This document shows, piece by piece, positions 8,390 through 14,515 of a DNA stretch of 17,527 bases. The notes under the pieces are model-generated. The model saw only the letters and a program-made list of their open reading frames with translations, was not told the origin of the DNA and searched no databases. The first letter of the stretch is position 1. The number at the start of each line of letters is the position of its first letter. The translations under genes were made by a program, and so were the position numbers. The stretch is from Chloroflexota bacterium. Its GTDB lineage: Bacteria; Chloroflexota; Anaerolineae; Anaerolineales; Villigracilaceae. The stretch lies in assembly GCA_016191985.1 (NCBI GenBank), contig JACPVB010000238.1, positions 1 through 17,527 on the forward strand, read 5' to 3'.

Positions 8390-9652
8390 ATGACAGTCAA
8401 TAACCACCAGGAAATGCTGGCAAAATACGCAGAGGCAATTGTAAAAGTCGGCTTGAATATTCGCGCCGGACAGCGATTGATCATCACACTCATGGCGACA
8501 CGCGGCGTCCCCCATCAGTTCGCGCCGCTGGTGCATGAAATAGCCAAAGCCGCCTATGGTGTTGGCGCAAAATATGTGGAAGTGCTCTGGGGCGATGAAG
8601 AAATGCTGCGCCTGCGCGCGCAATATGCTCCGCGCGATTCCTTCGATGAATATCCCAATCACACCATTGACGCCATCATGAATATGGTCAATAACGGCGA
8701 TGCGCTGCTTTCCATCGCAGGCTCGAACCCCGACCTGCTTGGCGGCCTCGACCCCGAAATCATTGGCCTGATGCAATCGAAACATTTGCAAGTTGCCAGC
8801 AAAGTCAGCGAGAAGGTAACGACGAACGCCATCAACTGGTGTGTGGTGGCCGCCGCTGGTGATGGATGGGCCATGAAAATTTTCCCCGATCTTCCCGTTG
8901 AGGAAGCGAAGGAAAAATTATGGAAAGCTATTTTCGAATCCACGCGCATTGACCAACCCGACCCAATCGACGCATGGCAAAAACATATTGCCTTCCTGCG
9001 GGAACGCGCCAAATATTTACAGGCCAAACAATACACCGCATTGCACTACAAAGCCCCAGGCACAGACTTCACCCTTGGCCTGCCCAATGGACATCTTTGG
9101 ATCAGCGCCCAATCCATGGCGCAGAACGGCGTGGCCTTCACCGCCAACATGCCCACCGAAGAAGTCTTCACCCTGCCCGACTGCAACCGCGCCGACGGCG
9201 TCATCACCGCCACCTTCCCGCTGAGCTACGGCGGCACATTGATCGAAGATTTTCAGGTGACTTTCGAGAACGGACGAATCACCAAAGTCACTGCAAAGAA
9301 GGGCGAAGCCGCTTTGCAAAAACTGGTGGACACCGATGAAGGCTCGCATCGTCTCGGCGAAGTAGCGCTCGTGCCTGCCTCCTCCCCCATCGGCCAGCGT
9401 GGACATCTCTTCTACAATACCTTATTCGACGAGAATGCCTCCTGTCACATTGCGATTGGAAGAGCCTACCGCTTCACTCTTACGGGTGGAGAGGAGTTGA
9501 ACGACGAGGAATTTATCTCCGCTGGTGGAAACGTCAGCCTCCAGCACGTAGACTTCATGATCGGCTCCTCAAAAATGGACATCGACGGCATCAACAAAGA
9601 CGGCTCACGCGAGCCTGTCATGCGGCAGGGCGAGTGGGCGTTCAAGGCATAA
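8390..9652 (+). CDS. M29-family metallo-aminopeptidase (AmpS/AmpT type)
   Basis: A 420-aa cytoplasmic aminopeptidase that removes N-terminal residues from peptides using two metal ions. Length and motifs match the M29 family. By alignment from memory with the thermophilic AmpT enzyme, the ligands are E258 (in PTEEVFT), E324 (in HRLGEVALVP), E348 and H353 (in DENASCHIAIG), H386 and D388 (in QHVDFMIG), and the catalytic Tyr is Y360. All are present at the expected spacing. The start at 8390 is preferred over upstream in-frame codons because GAGG (8380-8383) lies 6 nt before it and the upstream codons overlap the promoter. It is monocistronic: it has its own extended -10 promoter and is followed by a terminator. 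Confidence 0.93.
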   Translation: MTVNNHQEMLAKYAEAIVKVGLNIRAGQRLIITLMATRGVPHQFAPLVHEIAKAAYGVGAKYVEVLWGDEEMLRLRAQYAPRDSFDEYPNHTIDAIMNMVNNGDALLSIAGSNPDLLGGLDPEIIGLMQSKHLQVASKVSEKVTTNAINWCVVAAAGDGWAMKIFPDLPVEEAKEKLWKAIFESTRIDQPDPIDAWQKHIAFLRERAKYLQAKQYTALHYKAPGTDFTLGLPNGHLWISAQSMAQNGVAFTANMPTEEVFTLPDCNRADGVITATFPLSYGGTLIEDFQVTFENGRITKVTAKKGEAALQKLVDTDEGSHRLGEVALVPASSPIGQRGHLFYNTLFDENASCHIAIGRAYRFTLTGGEELNDEEFISAGGNVSLQHVDFMIGSSKMDIDGINKDGSREPVMRQGEWAFKA

Positions 9653-9672
9653 ACCGCAAAAAGACAGCTTTC

Positions 9673-9713
9673 AAATCCCGTAGAGATAAATACAGCTTCT
9701 CTTCGGGATTTTT
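9673..9713 (+). terminator. Rho-independent terminator after the M29 aminopeptidase
   Basis: The stem AAATCCCGTAGAG (from 9673) pairs with CTCTTCGGGATTT (to 9711) with one T/T mismatch and a loop of about 12 nt, followed by a T-run. Confidence 0.8.
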
Positions 9714-9729
9714 ATTTCCCACCATTGCT

Positions 9730-9738
9730 TGCTATAAT
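9730..9738 (+). promoter_or_regulatory. Extended -10 promoter upstream of the four-gene cluster
   Basis: TGCTATAAT (9730-9738) is a perfect extended -10. Predicted transcription starts near 9745, about 150 nt before the first gene, so the transcript carries a long 5' leader containing the 9770-9825 hairpin. Confidence 0.55.
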
Positions 9739-9769
9739 CATGTTATGCCTTCAGAAAGTGCCAGAAAGT

Positions 9770-9825
9770 AGGGACACAGCGAAACGGTGGATGGTCAAAA
9801 TTATGAATCGACTCGCTGTGTCCCT
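9770..9825. repeat. 13-bp perfect inverted repeat in a 5' leader
   Basis: AGGGACACAGCGA (9770-9782) and TCGCTGTGTCCCT (9813-9825) are exact complements separated by 30 nt. It could be a REP- or MITE-type dispersed repeat, or a structured mRNA leader. There is no T-run, so it is not a typical terminator. Confidence 0.65.
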
Positions 9826-9897
9826 CCAAATCTGTATCTAAAGTTGAGCTTTCAGACATTCTCTCAGAGATCATTCCTTGAAAACGGAGAAAAGCCC

Positions 9898-10476
9898 ATG
9901 CCAGTCAACCCTAGATTAAACAAAGACCAGATGCTTCAGGCGGAATATGAATATATTTCGAAAAACGTCTTTCAGGCAAATGAAGATCGTTCGCGGTTCT
10001 CCTCCTATTATTTTGTAACGGTCGGCTCCTTTGTGGCCGCCGTTTTAGGGACGCAGTTCGAAGGAGAAACCAAAGCCATATCGCTGGCGTTTTTCTTTCT
10101 TTTCCTGGTGCTCACCTTCATGGGCACGTTCACCCTCTCGCAATTGGCAAGGTTGCGCGCGGCCTGGCACGAAGCGGTGGAAGCCATGAACATGATCAAG
10201 GAATACTACATCAAGCACAACCCTGACATCGAGCCTGCCTTTAAATGGCGCCCCAGCTCGGTCCCAAAGACAAACAAGCCTTACAGCATAGCCAACCTGA
10301 TTGCCACCGAAGTGACCATGCTCAGTGCATTGACCACGGGAGCGGGTGTTTATTTTTTATTGAACTTTTTAGGAAGCGCCAACTTTGTCAGTTGGATCGT
10401 TGTGGCAGTGAGCGTCGTCGGCGGATTCTATGCCCAATGGTCGTGGTATGAACGCCTGCTGGTGGATGACCAATAA
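9898..10476 (+). CDS. Four-helix membrane protein, unknown function
   Basis: A 192-aa protein. The start at 9898 has GGAGA (9886-9890) 7 nt upstream; an in-frame GTG further upstream at 9787 lies inside the inverted repeat and is unlikely. An N-terminal amphipathic region (QAEYEYISKNVFQANEDRSRF) leads to two close hydrophobic helices (YYFVTVGSFVAAVLG, LAFFFLFLVLTFMGTFTL). A cytoplasmic helical stretch with RLRAAWHEAVEAMNMIKEYY follows, then two further helices (LSALTTGAGVYFLLNFL, FVSWIVVAVSVVGGFYA). The layout of two helix pairs around a helical linker is loosely like SLATT-type proteins, but I cannot assign it. It is the first gene of a likely operon with the PPOX-like gene 38 nt downstream. 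Confidence 0.75.
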   Translation: MPVNPRLNKDQMLQAEYEYISKNVFQANEDRSRFSSYYFVTVGSFVAAVLGTQFEGETKAISLAFFFLFLVLTFMGTFTLSQLARLRAAWHEAVEAMNMIKEYYIKHNPDIEPAFKWRPSSVPKTNKPYSIANLIATEVTMLSALTTGAGVYFLLNFLGSANFVSWIVVAVSVVGGFYAQWSWYERLLVDDQ

Positions 10477-10514
10477 ATTCACCAGCAAGCTGCTGGACTC
10501 CAGAATGGAAAAAT

Positions 10515-11087
10515 ATGGCCCGTAATTATCAAAACCAATCTCCTACTGCATTTCAAAGAAGACCCCACCTAACGAAGGACGATGCCTGGATTCGTGCTTT
10601 TCTAAAGGAAGCCAGGGTTGGGCATATCGCCACATCAGTGGGCGAACAACCATTCCTCAACCCAAGCACATTCTGGTATGACGAGGAGAATCATCAGATC
10701 GTCTTTCACTCGAATGTTGCGGGGAGAGTCCGCTCGAATATCGAGACCAACCCAAAGGTCAGTATTGAAGCGAGCGAGTTGGGCAAGTTACTCCCGTCCA
10801 ACGTGGCGCTTGAGTTTTCGCTCCAGTTCCGCAGTGTTGTCGCCTTTGGCACGGCAAGAGTTGTAACCGATCCCGATGAAGCGCGTAGATTGTTATATGG
10901 CCTGATCGGAAAATACTTCCCCGCCATGAGCGCAGGGAAGGAATATCGCGAGATCACGGACAAGGAACTGCGCGCAACTTCCGTTTACGCGATCCAGATC
11001 GAAGAGTGGAGCGGAAAGGAAAACTGGGAGCAGCGCGCAGATCAAAGCGACGAATGGCTGCCGCTCGACGAAAAATGGTTTGAATAA
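10515..11087 (+). CDS. Pyridoxamine 5'-phosphate oxidase-like (FMN-binding split barrel) protein
   Basis: A 190-aa soluble protein with a PPOX-like split-barrel fold. LTKDDAWIRAFLKEARVGHIAT is the typical opening, followed by PFLNPSTFWYD, IVFHSNVAGRVRSNIETNPKVSIEAS and a final Y-A-I-Q-I-E-EWSGKEN strand. This pattern fits the NimA/flavin-nucleotide-binding branch more than true PdxH. It probably binds FMN, F420 or haem; the substrate is unknown. It ends 11 nt before the DUF4342 gene, so the two are co-transcribed. The Shine-Dalgarno sequence is weak (GGAAAA just before the ATG). Confidence 0.85.
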   Translation: MARNYQNQSPTAFQRRPHLTKDDAWIRAFLKEARVGHIATSVGEQPFLNPSTFWYDEENHQIVFHSNVAGRVRSNIETNPKVSIEASELGKLLPSNVALEFSLQFRSVVAFGTARVVTDPDEARRLLYGLIGKYFPAMSAGKEYREITDKELRATSVYAIQIEEWSGKENWEQRADQSDEWLPLDEKWFE

Positions 11088-11098
11088 TTGGAGGAACA

Positions 11099-11335
11099 AT
11101 GCATACGGAAGAATTTAAACTCAATGGGGAAAAACTGCTTGCCAAGGTCATGGAGCTTATCCATGAAGGCAACATCCGCAAGTTGATCATCAAAGACAAA
11201 GAGGGTAAGGTTCTGATGGAAATTCCCATCACCTTTGGCGTGGTGGGCGCGTTGCTGGCTCCGCAGCTTGCGGCGATTGGGGCAATTGCCGCGCTGGTCA
11301 CCGAGGCGACATTGGTCGTCGAGAAATCTGAGTAG
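11099..11335 (+). CDS. DUF4342-domain protein
   Basis: A 78-aa protein that matches the DUF4342 family end to end: EEFKLNGEKLLAKVMELIHEG, then RKLIIKDKEGKVLMEIPITFGVVGALLAP, then IGAIAALVTEATLVVEK. The N-terminal half is charged and helical, and the C-terminal half holds one or two hydrophobic stretches, so it may associate with the membrane. Some family members elsewhere carry an N-terminal UBA-like helix; here the protein is short. A good GGAGG (about 11090-11094) precedes the ATG. Function is unknown. Confidence 0.85.
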   Translation: MHTEEFKLNGEKLLAKVMELIHEGNIRKLIIKDKEGKVLMEIPITFGVVGALLAPQLAAIGAIAALVTEATLVVEKSE

Positions 11336-11359
11336 CTGATTTTTTTACAGGGAAAGAAA

Positions 11360-11941
11360 ATGAAACTATTTGGAATTGCATTTTGGGTCACGATTGTGGC
11401 ACAGATGGTCATTCGCGCCCCGCTTAATAAAAAACGCAAAATGGAAAAGATGAGCGAACAGCAGGTTACGGGGAAAGAAAAGTCAATTCTTGGTTTGCTG
11501 TTTCTAGGTGGATTCCTTCTGCCGCTCATTTATTCTGCTACCAGTTGGCTGGACTTTGCAAATTACATCTTACCCGCTTGGGCAGGCTGGCTTGGTATTG
11601 TGCTCATTGCAGGGGCGCTCTATATATTCTGGCGCGCCCATGCAGACCTTGGTCTCAACTGGTCACCCACGCTGGAGATCCGTGAAAAGCACGAGCTTAT
11701 CACCCGCGGCATTTACGGGTTGATCCGCCATCCGATGTATGCCTCACAATGGATTTTAGCCATTGCCCAGCCTCTGCTTTTGCAAAACTGGCTGGTGGGT
11801 TTTGCAAACCTGATCGTTTTCATTCCGTTCTATTTTCTGCGCGTACAAGCCGAGGAAAAGATGATGTTGGATTCGTTTGGCGAGGAATATCGCGAGTATA
11901 TGAAAAAGACCGGGCGAGTGTTGCCCATTTTGGGAAATTAG
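11360..11941 (+). CDS. Isoprenylcysteine/phospholipid methyltransferase-like membrane protein (ICMT/PEMT family)
   Basis: A 193-aa membrane protein with about five hydrophobic segments. The C-terminal SAM-binding signature is clear: LITRGIYGLIRHPMYAS (the G-x-Y-x-x-x-R-H-P motif), then a helix, then RVQAEEKMMLDSFGEEYREYMKKTGR (the E-E-x-x-L-x-x-x-F-G-x-x-Y pattern). It probably methylates a small lipid or isoprenoid-like acceptor at the membrane; bacterial homologues have varied substrates. It follows the DUF4342 gene by 24 nt with an AGGGAAAG ribosome site, and is the last gene of the cluster, ending 30 nt before a large hairpin. Confidence 0.88.
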   Translation: MKLFGIAFWVTIVAQMVIRAPLNKKRKMEKMSEQQVTGKEKSILGLLFLGGFLLPLIYSATSWLDFANYILPAWAGWLGIVLIAGALYIFWRAHADLGLNWSPTLEIREKHELITRGIYGLIRHPMYASQWILAIAQPLLLQNWLVGFANLIVFIPFYFLRVQAEEKMMLDSFGEEYREYMKKTGRVLPILGN

Positions 11942-11961
11942 CCAAAAAGCATAATAGCAGC

Positions 11962-12017
11962 TTAAACTTCTACGCAAGGTTTGATGGACAGTATCTCATC
12001 AAACCTTGCGTGTTTAA
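11962..12017 (+). terminator. Long hairpin after the methyltransferase, possible terminator
   Basis: ACGCAAGGTTTGATG (11972-11986) and its exact complement (11997-12011) form a 15-bp stem with a 10-nt loop. TTAAAC/GTTTAA (11962-11967, 12012-12017) extend it after a 4-nt bulge. No T-run follows, so termination by the intrinsic route would be weak. It may instead protect the 3' end or be a dispersed palindrome. Confidence 0.5.
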
Positions 12018-12094
12018 AGCGTCGCCGGGGAAAATCCCAGCCTGCGAGCGACTTTTGCAGAGATTTCTTTAAGGTAAAAACTCTTCAAAAGTGG

Positions 12095-12123
12095 TTGAAA
12101 ATCGTTTTTTCAAAGCGTATACT
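12095..12123 (+). promoter_or_regulatory. Sigma-70-type promoter of the metallopeptidase-inhibitor operon
   Basis: TTGAAA (12095-12100) and TATACT (12118-12123) are separated by exactly 17 nt. Transcription would begin near 12130, leaving a leader of about 30 nt with a strong ribosome site. Confidence 0.7.
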
Positions 12124-12162
12124 AATGGTACTCATCGTGTCGTCCCTTTGAAAGGAGAGGCC

Positions 12163-13299
12163 ATGCACGCTCACCATTCCATACTTTGTATCACTCCCCC
12201 GCACATGCTCCAGGAGATTGTCCGTAACGGTTCTCCCACCCAGCGCGATATTGCGCTGCAGACCCTGATCACCTCCGAACAGATACGCGGTCAACGGCGT
12301 GTGATGAAGTCCATGGCCGCCTTCATGGCTACGGCGGTCCCTTCGGGAAACAAGGAGCGCGCCATTTACGATGTAAAAAATGGCACGCAACTGCCAGGCA
12401 CTTTGGTGCGAGGCGAGGGTGATCCCGCCTCCAGCGACCCAGCCGTCAATGAAGCCTACGATGGCTCGGGCGTGACCTACGATCTTTTCTTCGATATTTA
12501 CGGGCGGAACTCCATTAACAACAACGGGTTGAAACTTGAATCAAACGTCCACTATCAAAAAGGCTACGACAACGCTTTTTGGGATGGCAAGCAAATGGTC
12601 TATGGCGATGGCGATGAAGACCTGCCCGTTGCCGAGCGATTGTTCAACCGCTTCACGATCTCGCTGGATATCATCGCGCACGAACTGACTCACGGCGTCA
12701 CTCAATATGAAGCCAACCTCGCTTATTGGGACCAGGCCGGCGCGCTCAACGAATCCATGTCCGATGTTTATGGCTCGCTGGTCAAACAATATCAGCGCAA
12801 GCAAACCGCCAGCGAAGCGGATTGGATCATTGGCGAAGGCCTGTTCACATCCAATGTCAACGGAGTTGGCATCCGCACCATGAAAGCGCCGGGCACAGCC
12901 TATAATGACCCCGTCCTCGGCAAAGACCCCCAACCCGCACACATGAAGGATTACGTCCGCACCGTTGAAGATAACGGCGGTGTGCACATCAACTCGGGCG
13001 TCCCCAACCACGCCTTCTATGTCACTGCGCTTGAGCTGGGCGGTAACGCCTGGGAAAAGGCAGGCCGCATCTGGTACAAAACCCTCACCGATAAACTCCA
13101 GGAACGCTCCACCTTTCAACAAGCGTGTGACCTTACCTATGAAGCCGCAGGCGAACTGTATGGCGTAAACAGCCTCGAACAGCAAGCCGTCAAAAAAGGC
13201 TGGGACGCAGTGGGAATAACAATTGGCGGCGACGCCCCCACAGGCTGTTTAAGTACCATTCTGGGTATATTCGGGATGAAAGCTCCCGCGGAGAATTAA
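12163..13299 (+). CDS. Protealysin-like M4 metallopeptidase precursor
   Basis: A 378-aa zinc endopeptidase of the thermolysin family, protealysin-like branch. There is no signal peptide. A short propeptide of about 50 residues carries the PPHML motif typical of protealysin-like precursors. The catalytic domain has HELTH (H173, E174, H177), the third zinc ligand E197 in NESMSDV exactly 20 residues after H177 as in thermolysin, and the transition-state His H275 in NGGVHINSG. The ATG at 12163 is set by AAAGGAGAGG just upstream; the reading frame stays open upstream to 12091 but that would overlap the promoter. A short Gly/Pro-containing C-terminal extension follows the fold. It is translationally coupled to an emfourin-like inhibitor gene, the known arrangement for this branch. 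It is likely active inside the cell or exported by a non-classical route. Confidence 0.93.
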   Translation: MHAHHSILCITPPHMLQEIVRNGSPTQRDIALQTLITSEQIRGQRRVMKSMAAFMATAVPSGNKERAIYDVKNGTQLPGTLVRGEGDPASSDPAVNEAYDGSGVTYDLFFDIYGRNSINNNGLKLESNVHYQKGYDNAFWDGKQMVYGDGDEDLPVAERLFNRFTISLDIIAHELTHGVTQYEANLAYWDQAGALNESMSDVYGSLVKQYQRKQTASEADWIIGEGLFTSNVNGVGIRTMKAPGTAYNDPVLGKDPQPAHMKDYVRTVEDNGGVHINSGVPNHAFYVTALELGGNAWEKAGRIWYKTLTDKLQERSTFQQACDLTYEAAGELYGVNSLEQQAVKKGWDAVGITIGGDAPTGCLSTILGIFGMKAPAEN

Positions 13300-13610
13300 T
13301 GCGGATCATCTTTGAACGTACCGGCGGTATCATGGGATTGAAATCCAGGCTGACCATCAACCTGGATGAACTCCCCGTCGATCAATCCAGGAACTTGAGC
13401 AGGCTCGTGGATGAAGCAAATTTTTTTACGCTGCCAAAGGATTCGTCCGGCCGTCCCGCCCCGGATAGTTTTCAATACACCATCACCGTTGAAACTGATA
13501 CTACCTCACATACCGTCCACACCAGTGACATCACTGCAGCGGAAGAATTACGTCCGCTTCTTCAGGAACTTTCACAAAGGGCAAGGTCACAGCGCGGATC
13601 GAAAGCTTAA
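13299..13610 (+). CDS. Emfourin-like inhibitor of protealysin-type peptidases
   Basis: A 103-aa protein. The start overlaps the peptidase stop in TAATG, with one base shared. An in-frame ATG at residue 12 exists, but residues MRIIFERTGG are themselves conserved in the family, which supports the upstream start. The family pattern is visible: I-x-F-E-R-x-G-G, a central LxxLVDEANFFTLP, FQYTITVE and a C-terminal ELRPLLQELS helix. Emfourin from Serratia is a slow-binding protein inhibitor of protealysin encoded in the same operon; the position and sequence here agree with that role. It would hold the cytosolic peptidase inactive. The assignment is from remembered family features and was not tested by a search. 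Confidence 0.82.
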   Translation: MRIIFERTGGIMGLKSRLTINLDELPVDQSRNLSRLVDEANFFTLPKDSSGRPAPDSFQYTITVETDTTSHTVHTSDITAAEELRPLLQELSQRARSQRGSKA

Positions 13611-13681
13611 CGCCTCCCTCCGCCCTGAAAGCTGGTCACTGCTCCGTTGGAGATTTCCACTCTGAAATAGACTCGGCAAAT

Positions 13682-13716
13682 AATCCTCGGTGATTTTTGA
13701 AATCACCGAGGATTTT
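13682..13716. terminator. Bidirectional terminator between inhibitor and STAS genes
   Basis: A 15-bp perfect stem, AATCCTCGGTGATTT (13682-13696) and AAATCACCGAGGATT (13700-13714), with a 3-nt loop and TTTT on the plus side and ATTATTT on the minus side. It lies between converging genes. Confidence 0.88.
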
Positions 13717-13723
13717 GCAAAGC

Positions 13724-14068
13724 TCAATCCACAGACATCCCCGCCCTGGCAGACCCGAGATCAAAATAAATTGGGATAATGTGCGAAACACCCACCAATT
13801 CCAAGACGCTCAACACATCATGGTGTGGGTTGAGCAAAGCCATCACACCCCCGCGCGCCGCCACAGACCGGGCCGCATTCACCAGCATTGGAATTCCAAT
13901 CGAAGAGATATAGCTCACCCTCGATAAGTCTACTAAAATGCGGATATTCTCTCCCATACAATGGCTGGAGAATTCAAACTCCACGCAATTCACCCCGTTG
14001 CCATCCAATTTCCCATCCAACGCGATCAAGCGGATTCCATTTTCCAACTCGCCAAAATGAAGTTTCAT
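13724..14068 (-). CDS. STAS-domain protein, anti-sigma-factor-antagonist-like
   Basis: A 114-aa single STAS domain. It opens MKLHFGELENGIRLIALDGKLD, and the signature strand-helix is ILVDLSRVSYISSIGIPMLVNAAR. YISSIG aligns with the FMDSTG/DSSG phosphorylation loop of SpoIIAA/RsbV; the Asp is replaced by Ser, but a Ser at the phospho-site is kept. Such proteins bind an anti-sigma kinase in a partner-switching module, or act as scaffold in other signalling. No kinase or phosphatase partner lies beside it. The start was taken at the second of two adjacent ATGs (14068), because AGGG is then 6 nt upstream; 14071 is equally open, and TTG at 14095 is less likely. It is transcribed divergently from the aspS unit. 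Confidence 0.85.
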   Translation of the reverse strand: MKLHFGELENGIRLIALDGKLDGNGVNCVEFEFSSHCMGENIRILVDLSRVSYISSIGIPMLVNAARSVAARGGVMALLNPHHDVLSVLELVGVSHIIPIYFDLGSARAGMSVD

Positions 14069-14109
14069 CATGCACCCTTTTGCAAGAACAAACAAGAAAA
14101 GACGGATTT

Positions 14110-14115
14110 ATTATA
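14110..14115 (-). promoter_or_regulatory. -10 box of the STAS gene
   Basis: The minus strand reads TATAAT at 14115-14110, about 40 nt before the STAS start. The -35 is poor (TGATTA at 17-nt spacing). A 22-bp element lies immediately upstream of it at 14139-14160, which could supply activator binding. Confidence 0.5.
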
Positions 14116-14138
14116 CAGGGAAACGAAACCCTTAATCA

Positions 14139-14160
14139 GTGATTGTTCCAAATTTGGTAA
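14139..14160 (-). promoter_or_regulatory. 22-bp promoter-upstream element, copy 1 (STAS side)
   Basis: The core TGTTCCAAATTTGGTAA on the plus strand contains the perfect palindrome CCAAATTTGG. It matches the inverse complement of copy 2 (14296-14317) at 19 of 22 positions. Read toward the STAS gene it has the same orientation that copy 2 has toward aspS. It is possibly an operator or activator site. Confidence 0.5.
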
Positions 14161-14295
14161 CGCCAGTTGTTGGAAATAATTTTCTCCCACTTTCGGCAAG
14201 TATTGGACTGTAGTGGACATTAAGTGGTGCGCTTACCTATCCAACCCAGCCAAAATATGGTGTTTCTCTCCCACTTTTTTGTGCTCGGGAGCAGT

Positions 14296-14317
14296 TTACC
14301 AATATTGGAACAGTCAC
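14296..14317 (+). promoter_or_regulatory. 22-bp promoter-upstream element, copy 2 (aspS side)
   Basis: It begins TTACCAATATTGGAACAG and contains the palindrome CCAATATTGG. It lies 30 nt before the aspS -10 box. See copy 1 at 14139-14160. The intervening 135 nt also contains TCTCCCACTTT twice (14183-14193 and 14267-14277) and otherwise shows no gene. Confidence 0.5.
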
Positions 14318-14344
14318 CTTGTCACCTTAATCACACATACTTTG

Positions 14345-14353
14345 TGCTATAAT
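14345..14353 (+). promoter_or_regulatory. Extended -10 promoter of the aspS unit
   Basis: TGCTATAAT (14345-14353) is a perfect TGnTATAAT. The predicted start at about 14360-14361 is only 3-4 nt before the leader ATG at 14364. TTGTCA at 14319-14324 is 23 nt away, too far for a normal -35. Confidence 0.7.
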
Positions 14354-14363
14354 CCCCGCCACG

Positions 14364-14447
14364 ATGGTCAACCATAACTTTTTTGCCCACAATAACGACA
14401 ATGATAATAACGATCCATATATCGTTGGGCGAAGCGTTGCTGGTTGA
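14364..14447 (+). CDS. Asn/Asp-rich attenuator leader peptide upstream of aspS (27 aa)
   Basis: The peptide is MVNHNFFAHNNDNDNNDPYIVGRSVAG. Seven of 27 residues are Asn and three are Asp, with an unbroken eight-codon run NNDNDNND (14391-14414) using both codons for each amino acid. Transcription from the 14345 promoter would start 3-4 nt before the ATG, and there is no Shine-Dalgarno sequence, so translation would be leaderless or nearly so. It stops at TGA (14445-14447), 20 nt before the terminator stem. The position, codon content and alternative RNA pairings all fit a regulatory leader peptide that stalls ribosomes when Asn-tRNA or Asp-tRNA is short. Confidence 0.78.
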   Translation: MVNHNFFAHNNDNDNNDPYIVGRSVAG

Positions 14448-14502
14448 CAGATAACTCAAGTCAAGTCAAATCGCCCGACGCGAATGCGAAGGGCGATTTT
14501 TT
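14367..14502 (+). promoter_or_regulatory. Transcription attenuator controlling aspS
   Basis: Segment 1 contains AACGAT (14409-14414, the last Asn-Asp codons) and GCCC (14385-14388). Segment 2 is CGTTGGGCGA (14423-14432). Segment 3 is TCGCCCGACG (14471-14480). Segment 4 is GGGCGATTT (14491-14499). Pairing 1:2 (AACGAT/ATCGTT plus GCCC/GGGC) frees the terminator 3:4. Pairing 2:3 is 10 continuous base pairs with one G-U and is the antiterminator, because it takes the 5' arm of the terminator. An outer stem GTCAACCA (14367-14374) / TGGTTGAC (14441-14448) links the start and stop of the leader ORF. A ribosome held in the Asn/Asp run would mask segment 1 and favour 2:3; one reaching the stop would mask segment 2 and favour termination. 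Confidence 0.75.
14468..14502 (+). terminator. Attenuator terminator hairpin
   Basis: A 9-bp perfect stem, AAATCGCCC (14468-14476) and GGGCGATTT (14491-14499), with an inner CGC-GAAT-GCG mini-hairpin and a run of six T (14497-14502). It lies after the leader ORF and before aspS, with no other gene that it could end. Confidence 0.9.
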
Positions 14503-14515
14503 ATACCAAATTCGT

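Noticed and set aside
9745..9771. Eight-codon ORF (MPSESARK) starting at the predicted +1, as a second leader peptide
   Set aside because: It is very short, has no codon bias, and no antiterminator or terminator is linked to it.
9787..9897. GTG start extending the four-helix protein upstream
   Set aside because: The extension runs through the 13-bp inverted repeat, and a better ribosome site lies at 9886-9890 for the ATG at 9898.
11941..12090. Small gene in the gap before the M4 peptidase
   Set aside because: The region is taken up by the 15-bp hairpin and the TTGAAA/TATACT promoter; no start with a ribosome site was seen.
12085..13185. Minus-strand ORFs opposite the M4 peptidase
   Set aside because: They shadow a well-conserved peptidase gene and match no family I recognise.
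14183..14277. Direct repeat TCTCCCACTTT (14183-14193, 14267-14277)
   Set aside because: Only two 11-bp copies with no clear link to either promoter; could be chance.
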